Shown: positions 27,334 to 36,686, counted from the first letter of the stretch. The stretch: 46,262 bases of DNA from an uncultured Porphyromonadaceae bacterium (GCA_948467675.1 CAOKFI010000020.1:1-46262), one strand, 5' to 3'. Made by a program: numbers and translations. Notes: a model not told the origin generated them from the letters alone.

Positions 27334-29016
27334 ATGAAACAGCATATCCTTATTCTGGCGGTGTGTTCCGCCATGGCTGCGACAGCCGAAGATCTTCCGC
27401 ATCTTCACTCACCGCTCGGTATACCGCTTACTCTTAGCGGAAATTTCGGAGAACTCCGGGCAAACCATTTCCATTCAGGTCTGGATTTCAAGACCAATGG
27501 CAGAACAGGTTATAAAATCTATTGTGCCGACGACGGATATGTGTCGCGTGTAGTGGTGTCGCCATGGGGATTCGGCCGGGCGGTGTATGTGGCTCATCCA
27601 TCAACCGGACTGACTACTGTATACGGTCATCTCGACAGTTTCGCCGACAAGATCGACCGGCCTGTACGCAAACGGCAGTACGAGCAGGAGGCGTTCAGTA
27701 TAGACATGGAGTTCGCAGCCGGGGAGATCCCTGTCGTCAAAGGCGAGACAATCGGGATCAGCGGCAATGCCGGATCGTCGGGCGGCCCCCATCTTCACAT
27801 GGATGTGCGTGATACCCGCAGTGGCGATGCTCTTGATCCGATGCCGTATTTCAAAGACAGGATTACAGACGGCGTTGCGCCCGAAGTGCGCCAGATAGCG
27901 GTATATCCCAGACCTGACGGCCATGTCGCGGTTGCGAAAGGCCGTGCCGCTTATCGCACACCGGCGGAATTAGGCCAGCCCATAAAGGCCTGGGGGCGTG
28001 TTGTGCCGGGTATCAAGGCGTATGACCGCATGACCGGAACATCAAATATATACGGGGTGAAATATCTTACGTTTAAGGTCGACGGAAATGTAGTGTACCG
28101 CAGGGTCATAGACAGGGTGGATTTCAACCGTACCCGAGGTGTCAATACATTGGTCGACAATGCAGACCGATACGAAAAAGGTGCGTGGGTTATGGTCACG
28201 GAGGTTCCGGATGCAGCGCCGTTAGGCAGTATGATCCATACGGATCTGCCGGGCGGTGTGCTTTCGATAGATGAGGAGAGGGACTATAAATGCGAGTTCG
28301 TGCTTGAAGACGAACACGGCAACCGGTCTTCGGCGAAGTTTGTCATACGTGGCGAAAAAGTGCCGCTGAAGGAGTCTCGTCAAGACGGGACTCTTTTCCG
28401 TCATGACGGAGATAACGGATATTCATCCGAAGGACTGACCGTGACATTTCCCCGTGGTACATTTTATGACGATCTGTATTTCAAAGTCAAGGCCGATACC
28501 GGAGTCCGGCTTGCGCCGCAGGACAAGACCGTGGTATACACGATCGGTGATCCGTCGGTGCCGCTTGCCGGAAACTATGATCTGAGCATAGACCTGATGC
28601 GGGACGATATGCAGGACAAATCGAAGTACTGTCTTGTCAGAGTCCGCAACGGGAAACGTTCGGCAGTGTCAGCCAGATATAAGGACGGCCGGATGGTAGC
28701 GCGGCCGAATCAGTTGGGGTCGTATCAGGTCACTGTAGATACGGTAGCTCCTAAAGTCATACCATATCAGAAAGCGCAGTGGGCAAAGTCGGGCAAGGTC
28801 GTATATACCATATCCGACAATCTCAGCGGGATTGAATCTTACCGGGGAGAGATCGATGGAAAGTTCATGCTGTTTGAACTTGACGGCAAGACAGGCAAGG
28901 CTTCGTTCCGTATGGATCCCTCACGTCTGACCAAGGGCAAACGCCACACCGTAAAAATGACGGTGACGGATGCTTGCGGCAATACAAGCTCCGCCACCGA
29001 TACGTTTGGCTGGTAA
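27334..29016 (+). CDS. M23 family metallopeptidase, large exported form
   Basis: A 560-aa protein with a signal peptide (residues 1-18, ending MAATA). The LytM domain spans residues 35-170, with zinc motif H47xxxD51 in FHSGLDF, YGHL, and the final HLHMD. The remaining 390 residues have no catalytic motif and appear to form beta-rich domains, ending in an Ig-like VTDACGNTSSATDTFGW region. The catalytic residues are all present, so peptidoglycan cleavage is likely; the long C-terminal part may bind cell wall or partner proteins. The gene starts one base after the ABC operon terminator. Confidence 0.9.
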   Translation: MKQHILILAVCSAMAATAEDLPHLHSPLGIPLTLSGNFGELRANHFHSGLDFKTNGRTGYKIYCADDGYVSRVVVSPWGFGRAVYVAHPSTGLTTVYGHLDSFADKIDRPVRKRQYEQEAFSIDMEFAAGEIPVVKGETIGISGNAGSSGGPHLHMDVRDTRSGDALDPMPYFKDRITDGVAPEVRQIAVYPRPDGHVAVAKGRAAYRTPAELGQPIKAWGRVVPGIKAYDRMTGTSNIYGVKYLTFKVDGNVVYRRVIDRVDFNRTRGVNTLVDNADRYEKGAWVMVTEVPDAAPLGSMIHTDLPGGVLSIDEERDYKCEFVLEDEHGNRSSAKFVIRGEKVPLKESRQDGTLFRHDGDNGYSSEGLTVTFPRGTFYDDLYFKVKADTGVRLAPQDKTVVYTIGDPSVPLAGNYDLSIDLMRDDMQDKSKYCLVRVRNGKRSAVSARYKDGRMVARPNQLGSYQVTVDTVAPKVIPYQKAQWAKSGKVVYTISDNLSGIESYRGEIDGKFMLFELDGKTGKASFRMDPSRLTKGKRHTVKMTVTDACGNTSSATDTFGW

Positions 29017-29026
29017 GTCAGGATGA

Positions 29027-29889
29027 TCAGTTGCCTGTCGGAATCACCGGCTGGGCTGCATCGTCGGCACACAATACAACGAGCAGGTTTCCGACCATTC
29101 GGGCTTTGTCGGCATTGTCGAGTGTCACGACTTTATCGTTATCGAGGCGGTTAAGAGCCATCTCGACCATCGATACAGCTCCTTCCACTATTTTTTCGCG
29201 GGCAGAGATAATGGCCGAAGCCTGTTGGCGGCGCAACATCACAGCCGCGATCTCAGGAGCATAGGCAAGATAGTTTATACGAGCCTCGACGATACGTATG
29301 CCGGCCATCGACAATCGCTCGTTGAGTTTGCGTTCCAGTTCGTCGTTGATCTCCTCGCCGCCGGAACGGAGCGTCAGTTCATGCGCGCTGTCATCGTCGT
29401 AGGCATAGCGTCCGGCTACTTCACGCAGGGCTGCGTCGCTCTGTATGTTTACGAAGTTTCCGAGCGGCTGGCTGGAATCGATATCGAATACAGCTTTGTA
29501 AGTGTCCTTCAGTTGCCATACGAGAACCATACCGATCATGATCGGATTGCCGACTTTGTCGTTGACCTTGATCGGTTCGATGTCGAGGTTGCGTATTCGC
29601 AGCGACATTTTTTAGTCGACATGAACGGATTGATCCAGTGGTATCCGGTTTCACGGAAGGTGCCTTTGTATTTGCCGAAAAATGTTATTACCGAGGCCTG
29701 ATTGGGCTCGAGCATGATATATCCGCTCATCATGATGAGCCATGCCGCTCCAATGAATACGGCAAGAACTATCATAAACGCATCGGCAGTCATTGCACAA
29801 TATACGATGGCTATGACCATCAGCAGCTGAACGAACAGCATAAGGAAGCCGTTTATGCGTATTCCAGTGTAAGAATATTCTTTTTCCAT
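29027..29889 (-). pseudogene. SPFH/band 7 (stomatin-prohibitin) protein, interrupted by a frameshift
   Basis: Two adjoining minus-strand frames rebuild one SPFH protein. The first (29889 to about 29614) encodes two N-terminal membrane segments and MLEPNQASVITFFGKYKGTFRETGYHWINPFMSTKK. The second (29608-29027) continues MSLRIRNLDIEPIKVNDKVGNPI and runs to the normal C terminus. The break is at a run of six A (minus strand, 29613-29608); one extra A would restore a single frame of about 287 codons. It may be a sequencing error, a real mutation, or slippage. SPFH proteins form membrane microdomain scaffolds. Confidence 0.85.
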
Positions 29890-29937
29890 AAGTCAGATTG
29901 ATGTTATATGTTATAAGACGGGAATTCTCATGAATAG

Positions 29938-29969
29938 TTGCATTCGATTAACTAAAAATCATATATTTG
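29938..29969 (+). promoter_or_regulatory. Promoter of the small membrane protein gene
   Basis: TTG (29938-29940), a 21-bp spacer, and TATATTTG (29962-29969) match the Bacteroidetes -33/-7 pattern. The transcript would start near 29975, about 32 nt before the ATG at 30007. Confidence 0.55.
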
Positions 29970-30006
29970 TCCCTGATATTTAGTTACTGATATTTATTTA
30001 TGGGTC

Positions 30007-30210
30007 ATGAAAAAGATTTTGTCATTTAGTATTGCATTTGTCATAGTTGCGGCAATAGGTACCGCAGTTCTTATGCTTACCGGACGATATGAATGGCGTG
30101 AGGCGGCAGTGGTCGGGATATCTATGTCGGTTGCCGGCATTGCGGCTCCTGTAGTAGTCGCCTGGATTGACAAACTGTTACACCGTAAAGGCCGATGTGA
30201 TGGAAAATAA
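30007..30210 (+). CDS. Small membrane protein, two predicted helices, unknown function
   Basis: A 67-aa protein, MKKILSFSIAFVIVAAIGTA..., with one hydrophobic helix at about residues 4-24 and a second at 33-56, then a basic tail KLLHRKGRCDGK. I do not recognise a family. The case for a real gene is its own -33/-7 promoter 38 bp upstream, an initial Met-Lys-Lys, and a strong terminator directly after the stop. It is transcribed toward the NDH-2 gene, which is on the other strand, and away from the SPFH gene. A competing minus-strand frame across 29994-30296 lacks such support. Confidence 0.65.
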   Translation: MKKILSFSIAFVIVAAIGTAVLMLTGRYEWREAAVVGISMSVAGIAAPVVVAWIDKLLHRKGRCDGK

Positions 30211-30246
30211 GCAAGGCGCCTGTTCTCACGAACGGGCACCTTGTTA
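30211..30246 (+). terminator. Terminator of the small membrane protein gene
   Basis: CAAGG-GCCTGTTC pairs with GAAC-GGGC-CCTTG around a TCAC loop (30212-30243), followed by TTATAT. It begins right after the stop codon. The short interval 30247-30377 holds an AT-rich dyad (30352-30366) and a small hairpin across the next gene's stop, but no gene. Confidence 0.75.
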
Positions 30247-30377
30247 TATGTGCTAAAAAGCAATTCTATTACTTGCTTATTCTTTGTTATGTCCAAATCT
30301 GTTAATAAGACGCTTCATGTAGGGCGGAAGTTTCACAGAAACGACGAGTTTATGTTATTTTAACATCCGGAGAGGCG

Positions 30378-31661
30378 TTATCGCTCTCCCCATCGGCTGC
30401 GGAGCGGGTATCGGTCAGGGCGGATCAGGAGACGCAGTGACGAGCTGTATGAGAAGTATGCCCATGTCCAGTTGATCAGTACTGTAAGTTTGTTTCGCAT
30501 TCCCAGAAGGGATATCAGATGGACGAACATCCATGCAAACCAGGCCACACGTCCATACAGGTGTATGCCTTTGAGATCCGCTACGGCGCGGTTGCGGCCT
30601 ATGGTGGCCATCGCGCCTTTGTCTTTATAAATAAACTGGCGGTCGAATGATCCGGCATTGAGGTTGTGAGCCAGATTTCGGGCTTGCTGTATCGCTACCT
30701 GAGCCAGTTGGGGATGTCCGTGTGGATAGGCAGGGTCATCGGTGGTTATGGCGATGTCGCCTATGGCATATACATTGTCCAGTCCGGTTATGCGGTTGTA
30801 ACGGTCAGTCACATAGCGTTGTCCCGGTCCTCGCTGCAAGTCTGTTCCCTCCATTTTGACAGGCACTCCGGTTACTCCTGCAGTCCATATCAGCATCTCG
30901 GTGTATATTTCGCAGCCGTCAGACAAGGTGGCGATATTGTCCTCATACGATCGCATAGTCAGGTTCAGCTTTACATCGACCATCAGATGTCCGAGATATG
31001 ATGCGGCTTCGCGCGAAGCGTCGGCACTCATCGTGCGAAGGAGTCTGTCGCTGCCTTCGATCAGTGTTATCGTTACTTCGTCCTGCTGTATCTCTGGATA
31101 TTCACGGCTTAGGATATATCGCTTCATCTCACCTATGGCACCGGCGATCTCAACGCCTGTAGGGCCGCCGCCGATGACCACGAAACTCAGCAGTCGCCGT
31201 CGTTTTGCCGCATCGTGTGTTATGGCGGCGCGTTCAAGCCGGTCGAGTATCTCGTTACGGCACCGAATGGCTTCGGTCGTGCTTTTCAGCGTGAACACTC
31301 TTTTATGCAGGTCTTTGTCGGAAAAGAAATTATTGGTGGTTCCTGCCGCTATGACAAGCCTGTCGTATGATACAGTCTCGTATTGGGTCGTGACAGTCTG
31401 GCGGGATATGTCTATTTTGGATACGGTTCCCATCTGGTAATGCGCTCCGCGTACCGGGCCTTTACGCATTTCACGGCGTATCGGAAAACAGATGCTGGCA
31501 GGATCAAGTCCCGACGATGCCACCTGATAGAACAGCGGAGGGAAGCTGTGATAGTTGTTGCTGTCTATCAACAGTATGTCGAATTTGGATTTGTCGAGCT
31601 TCTTTATAAGGTTCAGCCCGGCAAATCCTCCACCGATTACGACTATTTTTTCTTTTCCCAT
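30378..31661 (-). CDS. ndh: Type II NADH:quinone oxidoreductase (NDH-2)
   Basis: A 427-aa FAD-linked dehydrogenase that passes electrons from NADH to quinone without pumping protons. The FAD-binding GGGFAGLNL is at the N terminus and the NADH-binding GGGPTGVEIAGAI near residue 165. VYAIGDIA is the second FAD motif. The C-terminal AWFAWMFVHLISLLGMRNKL and WAYFSYSSS stretch is hydrophobic and fits the membrane-bound form of these enzymes. The gene is monocistronic and divergent from the TPR gene. Confidence 0.92.
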   Translation of the reverse strand: MGKEKIVVIGGGFAGLNLIKKLDKSKFDILLIDSNNYHSFPPLFYQVASSGLDPASICFPIRREMRKGPVRGAHYQMGTVSKIDISRQTVTTQYETVSYDRLVIAAGTTNNFFSDKDLHKRVFTLKSTTEAIRCRNEILDRLERAAITHDAAKRRRLLSFVVIGGGPTGVEIAGAIGEMKRYILSREYPEIQQDEVTITLIEGSDRLLRTMSADASREAASYLGHLMVDVKLNLTMRSYEDNIATLSDGCEIYTEMLIWTAGVTGVPVKMEGTDLQRGPGQRYVTDRYNRITGLDNVYAIGDIAITTDDPAYPHGHPQLAQVAIQQARNLAHNLNAGSFDRQFIYKDKGAMATIGRNRAVADLKGIHLYGRVAWFAWMFVHLISLLGMRNKLTVLINWTWAYFSYSSSLRLLIRPDRYPLRSRWGER

Positions 31662-31743
31662 GGCGATAGTTATATATACTTAATGTCTATTAATAAAAAC
31701 AATGGTTACGGCTGCCGGGTTTTCCTTTTTGGCGATTAATCTG

Positions 31744-31751
31744 TATTTTTG
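31744..31751 (+). promoter_or_regulatory. Candidate promoter of the TPR gene
   Basis: TATTTTTG matches TAnnTTTG and lies 53 bp upstream of the ATG at 31805. No clear -33 element was found. Confidence 0.45.
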
Positions 31752-31804
31752 TGGATATTTTGTCATAAGTCTGTTCTGCATACAGACGATTGCCACCCAA
31801 TGAA

Positions 31805-33847
31805 ATGAAACGATTCCTATTCATCATAGCCGCACTTATTCCAATGCTGTGCGTACGGGCGCAGGTCAATACCGATCAGGTCATGCGCATAGGATGCAAT
31901 GTGCTCTATTTCGAGGACTATGTGCTGTCGATACAGTATTTCAATCAGGTCATACAGGCCAAGCCGTATCTGGCACAGCCATATTTCTATCGTGCGATCG
32001 CCAAACTGAATCTGGATGATTATCGCGGTGCCGAGGCTGATGCCTCGATGGCCATAGAACATAATCCGTTCATAACCGACGCATACGAGGTGCGCGGCGT
32101 TGCCCGTCAGAACCAGGGCAAGATCCGGGAGGCGATATCCGATTATGAGAAGGCGCTGTCGATGCTGCCTGAAAACCGCCAGATACTTTTCAACAAGGCT
32201 CTGGCCGAGGAGGAGATCCGTGATTACGATGCCGCTCTCAACAGTTTCGCTACACTCTTGCGGGCTCATCCCGGTTTCGGCAACGGCTATGTGGGAAGAG
32301 CCAAGACTCTGCTGGCAACTGGCGACACAGTCCGTGCAAAAGAAGATCTCGACAAAGCTCTGTCGATCAATAAGAATCTTACAAACGCCTATCTGATACG
32401 CGCCGATATAGCGATAAATTCCGACGGGGACTATGCGGCGGCGCTGGCCGATATGGACGAGGCTATAAAGTTGCAGCCCAAATATGCAGGATTCTTTATA
32501 AACAGGGCTTTCCTGAGGTATAAGCTCGACGACTATTTCGGGGCGATGGCGGATTATGATTATGCGATAGAGCTCGATCCGCTGAACGGTGTGGCTCATT
32601 TCAACCGCGGTCTGCTCCGCAGCGAGGTGCATGATGTCAATAATGCCATCGATGATTTCACGCGTGTGCTATCGCTGTCGCCCGATGACTACAGAGCGTT
32701 GTATAATAGAGCGCTGCTCTATAACGAAATCCACGAGTATAAAAATGCGCTTGCCGATCTCGACCGTGTGATAGCGGTATGCCCGGATTTTGCCGGTGCT
32801 TATTTTGTGCGTAGCGAGATATATCATGCAAGCGGTGATCTGCGTAAGGCCGAGGCCGATTACAAACGGTCGACTGCCTTGGCCAGAACCCCTGTGCCGG
32901 TGGCTGATATTAAGGGTGATGTAGTAGCATCCAGTGCCGGTAAGGTATCGGATGCGATGGCTGACGAACAGAATGCTACCGAGTCGCAGGAAGAGGTTGC
33001 CGCGCGTTTTACGTCGCTGCTGACAATCCGCAACGATACTGATCTTGAGCAGGAATTCAATAACTCATCGATCCGTGGCAAGGTTCAGGACCGGAATATC
33101 ACTGTCGAGGCCGAGCCTATGTTTACCATGTCGTACTATACATCGCCGACAGAACTTAAAGAGAGCGGATATTTTATCAAAGAGGTAGACGATCTTAATG
33201 CGACACGTATGCTGAGGTTTCTGGTGATGGTCACCAATCACGAACCGCAATTGTCGGATGAGGCGCAGATCAGAAAGCATTTTGAATCGATAGAATATTA
33301 CAACTCGCTGCTGTCCACCCGTACTGCACGTTCGGTAGACTATTTCGGCCGTGCGATGGATTTCATGACGATACGCAACTATAAGGCTGCAATCGGTGAT
33401 CTTGACAAGGCGGTGGCGCTTACTCCTGATTTTACGCTCGCCTACCTGCTGCGTGCGATAGCCCGTTACCGTCAGATGGAAGTGGACCGCGCAGCTATAG
33501 TGCCTGATCCGACAGCCGCCGACATACATGTCGCCGCAAGTAATGCCAAAGTATCTATGAACGAGGTGCTGTCAGATCTCGACAAGGTGATAGAGCTGTC
33601 TCCGCGTATGGCGATAGCATACTACAATAAAGGGAATCTGTATCTGTCGGCCAACGACTATACCTCGGCGCTGAGCGCGTATAACCGGGCCATAGAGCTG
33701 AAGCCGGATCTCGGCGAGGCCTATTACAACCGTGGCTATGTCTATTTCCGCCTTGGTAACAAAGATGCCGGAAGCGCCGATCTGAGCAAAGCCGGTGAGC
33801 TCGGGATCCTGCCGAGTTATAATCTACTCAAGCGTATGGGGCGCTGA
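31805..33847 (+). CDS. Exported tetratricopeptide-repeat protein
   Basis: A 680-aa protein with a signal peptide (MKRFLFIIAALIPMLCVRAQ). The N-terminal part carries about ten TPR-like repeats with the W/L-G-Y-A-F-A-P spacing, for example AYFVRSEIYHASGDLRKAEADYKRS; the C-terminal part has two or three more (YYNKGNLYLSANDYTSALSAYNRAIEL). A central 130-residue linker lacks repeats. TPR proteins act as scaffolds, often in envelope or gliding-related complexes in Bacteroidetes. No catalytic motif was seen. The ATG at 31805 is preferred to a TTG at 31790 because it starts the signal peptide. Confidence 0.88.
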   Translation: MKRFLFIIAALIPMLCVRAQVNTDQVMRIGCNVLYFEDYVLSIQYFNQVIQAKPYLAQPYFYRAIAKLNLDDYRGAEADASMAIEHNPFITDAYEVRGVARQNQGKIREAISDYEKALSMLPENRQILFNKALAEEEIRDYDAALNSFATLLRAHPGFGNGYVGRAKTLLATGDTVRAKEDLDKALSINKNLTNAYLIRADIAINSDGDYAAALADMDEAIKLQPKYAGFFINRAFLRYKLDDYFGAMADYDYAIELDPLNGVAHFNRGLLRSEVHDVNNAIDDFTRVLSLSPDDYRALYNRALLYNEIHEYKNALADLDRVIAVCPDFAGAYFVRSEIYHASGDLRKAEADYKRSTALARTPVPVADIKGDVVASSAGKVSDAMADEQNATESQEEVAARFTSLLTIRNDTDLEQEFNNSSIRGKVQDRNITVEAEPMFTMSYYTSPTELKESGYFIKEVDDLNATRMLRFLVMVTNHEPQLSDEAQIRKHFESIEYYNSLLSTRTARSVDYFGRAMDFMTIRNYKAAIGDLDKAVALTPDFTLAYLLRAIARYRQMEVDRAAIVPDPTAADIHVAASNAKVSMNEVLSDLDKVIELSPRMAIAYYNKGNLYLSANDYTSALSAYNRAIELKPDLGEAYYNRGYVYFRLGNKDAGSADLSKAGELGILPSYNLLKRMGR

Positions 33848-33906
33848 CGCAGGTGTGTGATAGTGCCGTATTGTAGTCGATTATTGACTGCCGGCCACGA
33901 AGCTCC

Positions 33907-33936
33907 TTGATTATCGGACACTATGTAGTATCTTTG
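33907..33936 (+). promoter_or_regulatory. Promoter of the His-rich protein / TonB receptor operon
   Basis: TTG (33907-33909), a 19-bp spacer, then TATCTTTG (33929-33936) fit the Bacteroidetes consensus. The transcript would start at about 33942, only three to five bases before the ATG at 33946, so the first gene may be nearly leaderless. Confidence 0.6.
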
Positions 33937-33945
33937 TGGCGATAA

Positions 33946-34299
33946 ATGGAGAACAAAAGAGGAGTAAAGATAGCCGTATGGATCGTGCTGGGTGTATTCG
34001 CATGTTTTTATTGCGGAAACACATTGTTCAGGCATACCCATATCCTTGACGGACACCGGATAGTCCATTCGCATCCTTATCTTCCGGCCGATTCCCATAC
34101 TCATTCGTCGGTTGCGTTCCAGTGTATATCGGCCATGAACATGGCCGGTTCGGTTATGGTCGCGTCGGCAGTGATGTGTGGCTGTTCTCCTGATATTGTG
34201 GTGGAATACCGGTTGCTCTCCGTATGCGGCCGGAACCCTTTGATGATATGTCTGAATACGTATGGTCTGCGAGACCCGCCTGCGCAGATGGCAGACTAA
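33946..34299 (+). CDS. Small His-rich membrane-anchored protein, probable metal handling
   Basis: A 117-aa protein. A single hydrophobic helix (about residues 8-27) acts as an anchor or uncleaved signal. It is followed by clustered histidines: HTH at 30-32, H37, HSH at 41-43 and HTH at 51-53. The C-terminal half is hydrophobic and ends LRDPPAQ. I recall similar short proteins with HTH...HSHP motifs and a final LR-PP next to TonB receptors in other Bacteroidales, which fits this locus. The spacing suggests binding of a transition metal such as Zn or Ni; the metal is not known. The receptor gene follows 45 bp later. Confidence 0.7.
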   Translation: MENKRGVKIAVWIVLGVFACFYCGNTLFRHTHILDGHRIVHSHPYLPADSHTHSSVAFQCISAMNMAGSVMVASAVMCGCSPDIVVEYRLLSVCGRNPLMICLNTYGLRDPPAQMAD

Positions 34300-34344
34300 G
34301 TGCGTGAATATATTCAGTTGTATCAATTTTATTAAAGCATATCT

Positions 34345-36663
34345 ATGTTAAGACATATAATAGTGTCGGCGCTCGTGGCAGTGTCGGCACCTGTCGCTGT
34401 GTGTGCCGATGCATATTCAGAAGACAGAACTCCATCCGACGCCAATATAACGGGGCATGTCGTCGATGCCCAGAGCGGAGAGCATCTTCCGTATTATGGA
34501 ATATTTCTGACAGGCACATCGCTTGGAACCCTGACGGACGCTTCCGGTCACTATTCTATCAAGAATCTCCGTCCCGGGAAGTATACCGTCGAAGCCCGGT
34601 CGACAGGTTATATCAGCCAAAGCCGTGAGATAACGGTAGGAAAGGGCAGTACTACGGAAGTTAATTTCAGTGTCGAGCCTGATGCATTTCTGCTCGACCA
34701 GGTAGTTGTGACTGCGAGCAAAAGCGAACTTACCCGCCGGAACAGTCCGTCGCTGGTGAGTGTGGTAAACCATAAGCTGTTCGATCTGGTAAGTGCATGC
34801 TCGCTTGCCGACGGACTAAATTTTCAGCCTGGTGTGCGGGTCGAAAACAATTGCCAGAACTGTGGATTCACGCAGGTGCGTATCAACGGACTTGACGGGC
34901 ACTATTCGCAGATACTGATGAATTCGCGGCCTGTATTCTCGGCTCTTACGGGAGTGTACGGGCTTGAGCAGATTCCTGCTAATATGATTGACAGGGTGGA
35001 GGTGATGCGAGGAGGCGGTTCCGCTTTGTTCGGATCTTCGGCTATCGGCGGTACGGTCAATATAATAACCCGTGATCCGGTAGTGAATTATGCGGAGGTC
35101 AGCCATGCTCTCACATCGATCGGAATATCGGGATCGTTTGACAATAATACGACTCTTAATGCCTCGGTGGTCAATGACAACAGCCGTCTCGGTCTGTTCA
35201 TATACGGCCAGAACCGTTACCGTGACGGATATGACCATAATGGAGACGGATTTACGGAAGTGGCGCAGCTGAAGACCCAGACGATGGGCGCGCGTGTGTT
35301 CGTACGGCCCGATGATGATACGAGGCTTACGGCGGAGTATCACGGCACGCATGAGTACCGCCGTGGCGGCGACAGGCTCGACTATCCGGCCCACGAAGCT
35401 ATGATAGCCGAGGAGGTGGATCACAATATCCACGGAGGAGAGCTGTCATTCGACTGGTGGTCGAAAAGCCGAAATGATCATCTGAATCTTTTTGGCGCTG
35501 CTCAGAATACGAAACGCAAAAGTTATTACGGAAGCGAACAGGATCCCAATGCGTACGGCCGCACTCACGATATAGTGGCTACCGGCGGAATTCAGTGGAC
35601 GCATTCGTTCGATAAACTCTGGTTCATGCCGTCTGAGCTGATAGCAGGTCTGGAATACAATTATAATGGACTTCACGACGAGACCATCGGCTACGACCAT
35701 GATATCAGACAGAATGTCAGGATATATAGCGGATATCTGCAGAATGAGTGGCGCAATGACCGCTGGGGATTTCTGCTCGGTGCGCGTATAGACCATCATT
35801 CGATGATAAAGAATCCCATACTCTCGCCTCGTGCCAACATACGGTATAATCCGTCGGAAAATGTCAATTTCAGACTTTCTTATTCGACTGGATTCAGGGC
35901 TCCTCAGGCATACGACGAGGATTTTCATGTGGCGATAGTAGGGGGCGAGCGGTTGGTCACTGTACTTGCCGACGGATTGAAGCAGGAACATAGCAACAGT
36001 GTGAGCGGCTCCATCGATCTGTATCACCGTTTCGGGAACGTACAGACAAATCTTATGATAGAAGGGTTTTATACAGACCTTCGCGATGTGTTCGCTCTCC
36101 GTCGTCTCGATGAGGTCGATGACCGTGGAAATGCAGTTGTCGAACGTTACAACGGATCCGGCGCGAGTGTGGCAGGTCTGAATATAGAGGGAAAAGCCGT
36201 GTTCTCAGCCAGAAGTCAGGTTCAGGCCGGGTTGACATGGCAGCGGAGCCGGTACCGTAAGCCAGAATACTGGAGCGAGAATCCAGATGTGGCACCTGTG
36301 ACACGTATGTTCCGCACACCAGATCTGTATGGCTATGTGACATTTAATTATGATATTACCAGAAAATTGCGGGCTTCGGTGTCAGGCACTTATACCGGCG
36401 GAATGCTTGTGCAGCACATGGAAGGGTCTGGTACACCGGTAGACTGCACTGTAAATACTCCTGATTTCTTTGATGCGGCTCTGAAACTCAGCTATGAGTT
36501 CAACGTTTTTCACAACGTATGTATCGATGTGAGCGCGGCTGTGATGAATATATTCAATAGCTATCAGAAAGATTTTGACAGCGGATATATGCGGGATTCC
36601 GGCTACATGTACGGACCGTCGCTTCCGCGCAGTCTGATGGCGTCGGTTAAACTGCATATTTGA
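34345..36663 (+). CDS. TonB-dependent outer-membrane receptor
   Basis: A 772-aa protein with a signal peptide (about residues 1-22). A carboxypeptidase-regulatory-like domain spans about 32-115 (NITGHVVDAQSGEHLPYYGIFL). The TonB box lies near VVVTASKSE, and the plug carries NNCQNCGFTQVRINGLDG with a CxxC, followed by QIPANMIDRVEVMRGGGSALFGSSAIGGTVNIITRDP. A 22-strand barrel region ends with an aromatic-last pattern, ...SLPRSLMASVKLHI. No SusD partner is adjacent, so it is not a polysaccharide system. The His-rich neighbour suggests uptake of a metal or metal complex. Confidence 0.9.
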   Translation: MLRHIIVSALVAVSAPVAVCADAYSEDRTPSDANITGHVVDAQSGEHLPYYGIFLTGTSLGTLTDASGHYSIKNLRPGKYTVEARSTGYISQSREITVGKGSTTEVNFSVEPDAFLLDQVVVTASKSELTRRNSPSLVSVVNHKLFDLVSACSLADGLNFQPGVRVENNCQNCGFTQVRINGLDGHYSQILMNSRPVFSALTGVYGLEQIPANMIDRVEVMRGGGSALFGSSAIGGTVNIITRDPVVNYAEVSHALTSIGISGSFDNNTTLNASVVNDNSRLGLFIYGQNRYRDGYDHNGDGFTEVAQLKTQTMGARVFVRPDDDTRLTAEYHGTHEYRRGGDRLDYPAHEAMIAEEVDHNIHGGELSFDWWSKSRNDHLNLFGAAQNTKRKSYYGSEQDPNAYGRTHDIVATGGIQWTHSFDKLWFMPSELIAGLEYNYNGLHDETIGYDHDIRQNVRIYSGYLQNEWRNDRWGFLLGARIDHHSMIKNPILSPRANIRYNPSENVNFRLSYSTGFRAPQAYDEDFHVAIVGGERLVTVLADGLKQEHSNSVSGSIDLYHRFGNVQTNLMIEGFYTDLRDVFALRRLDEVDDRGNAVVERYNGSGASVAGLNIEGKAVFSARSQVQAGLTWQRSRYRKPEYWSENPDVAPVTRMFRTPDLYGYVTFNYDITRKLRASVSGTYTGGMLVQHMEGSGTPVDCTVNTPDFFDAALKLSYEFNVFHNVCIDVSAAVMNIFNSYQKDFDSGYMRDSGYMYGPSLPRSLMASVKLHI

Positions 36664-36686
36664 AATCATTAAAAAATTGCGGGGTA

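Noticed and set aside
29600-29620. Programmed -1 ribosomal frameshifting in the SPFH gene.
   Set aside because: The codon phasing ACT AAA AAA TGT does not give a proper X XXY YYZ heptamer, and no downstream stimulator was seen. Error or mutation is more likely.
29994-30296. A 100-codon minus-strand frame across the small membrane protein gene.
   Set aside because: It lacks a promoter and family; the plus-strand frame has a promoter, Met-Lys-Lys start and terminator.
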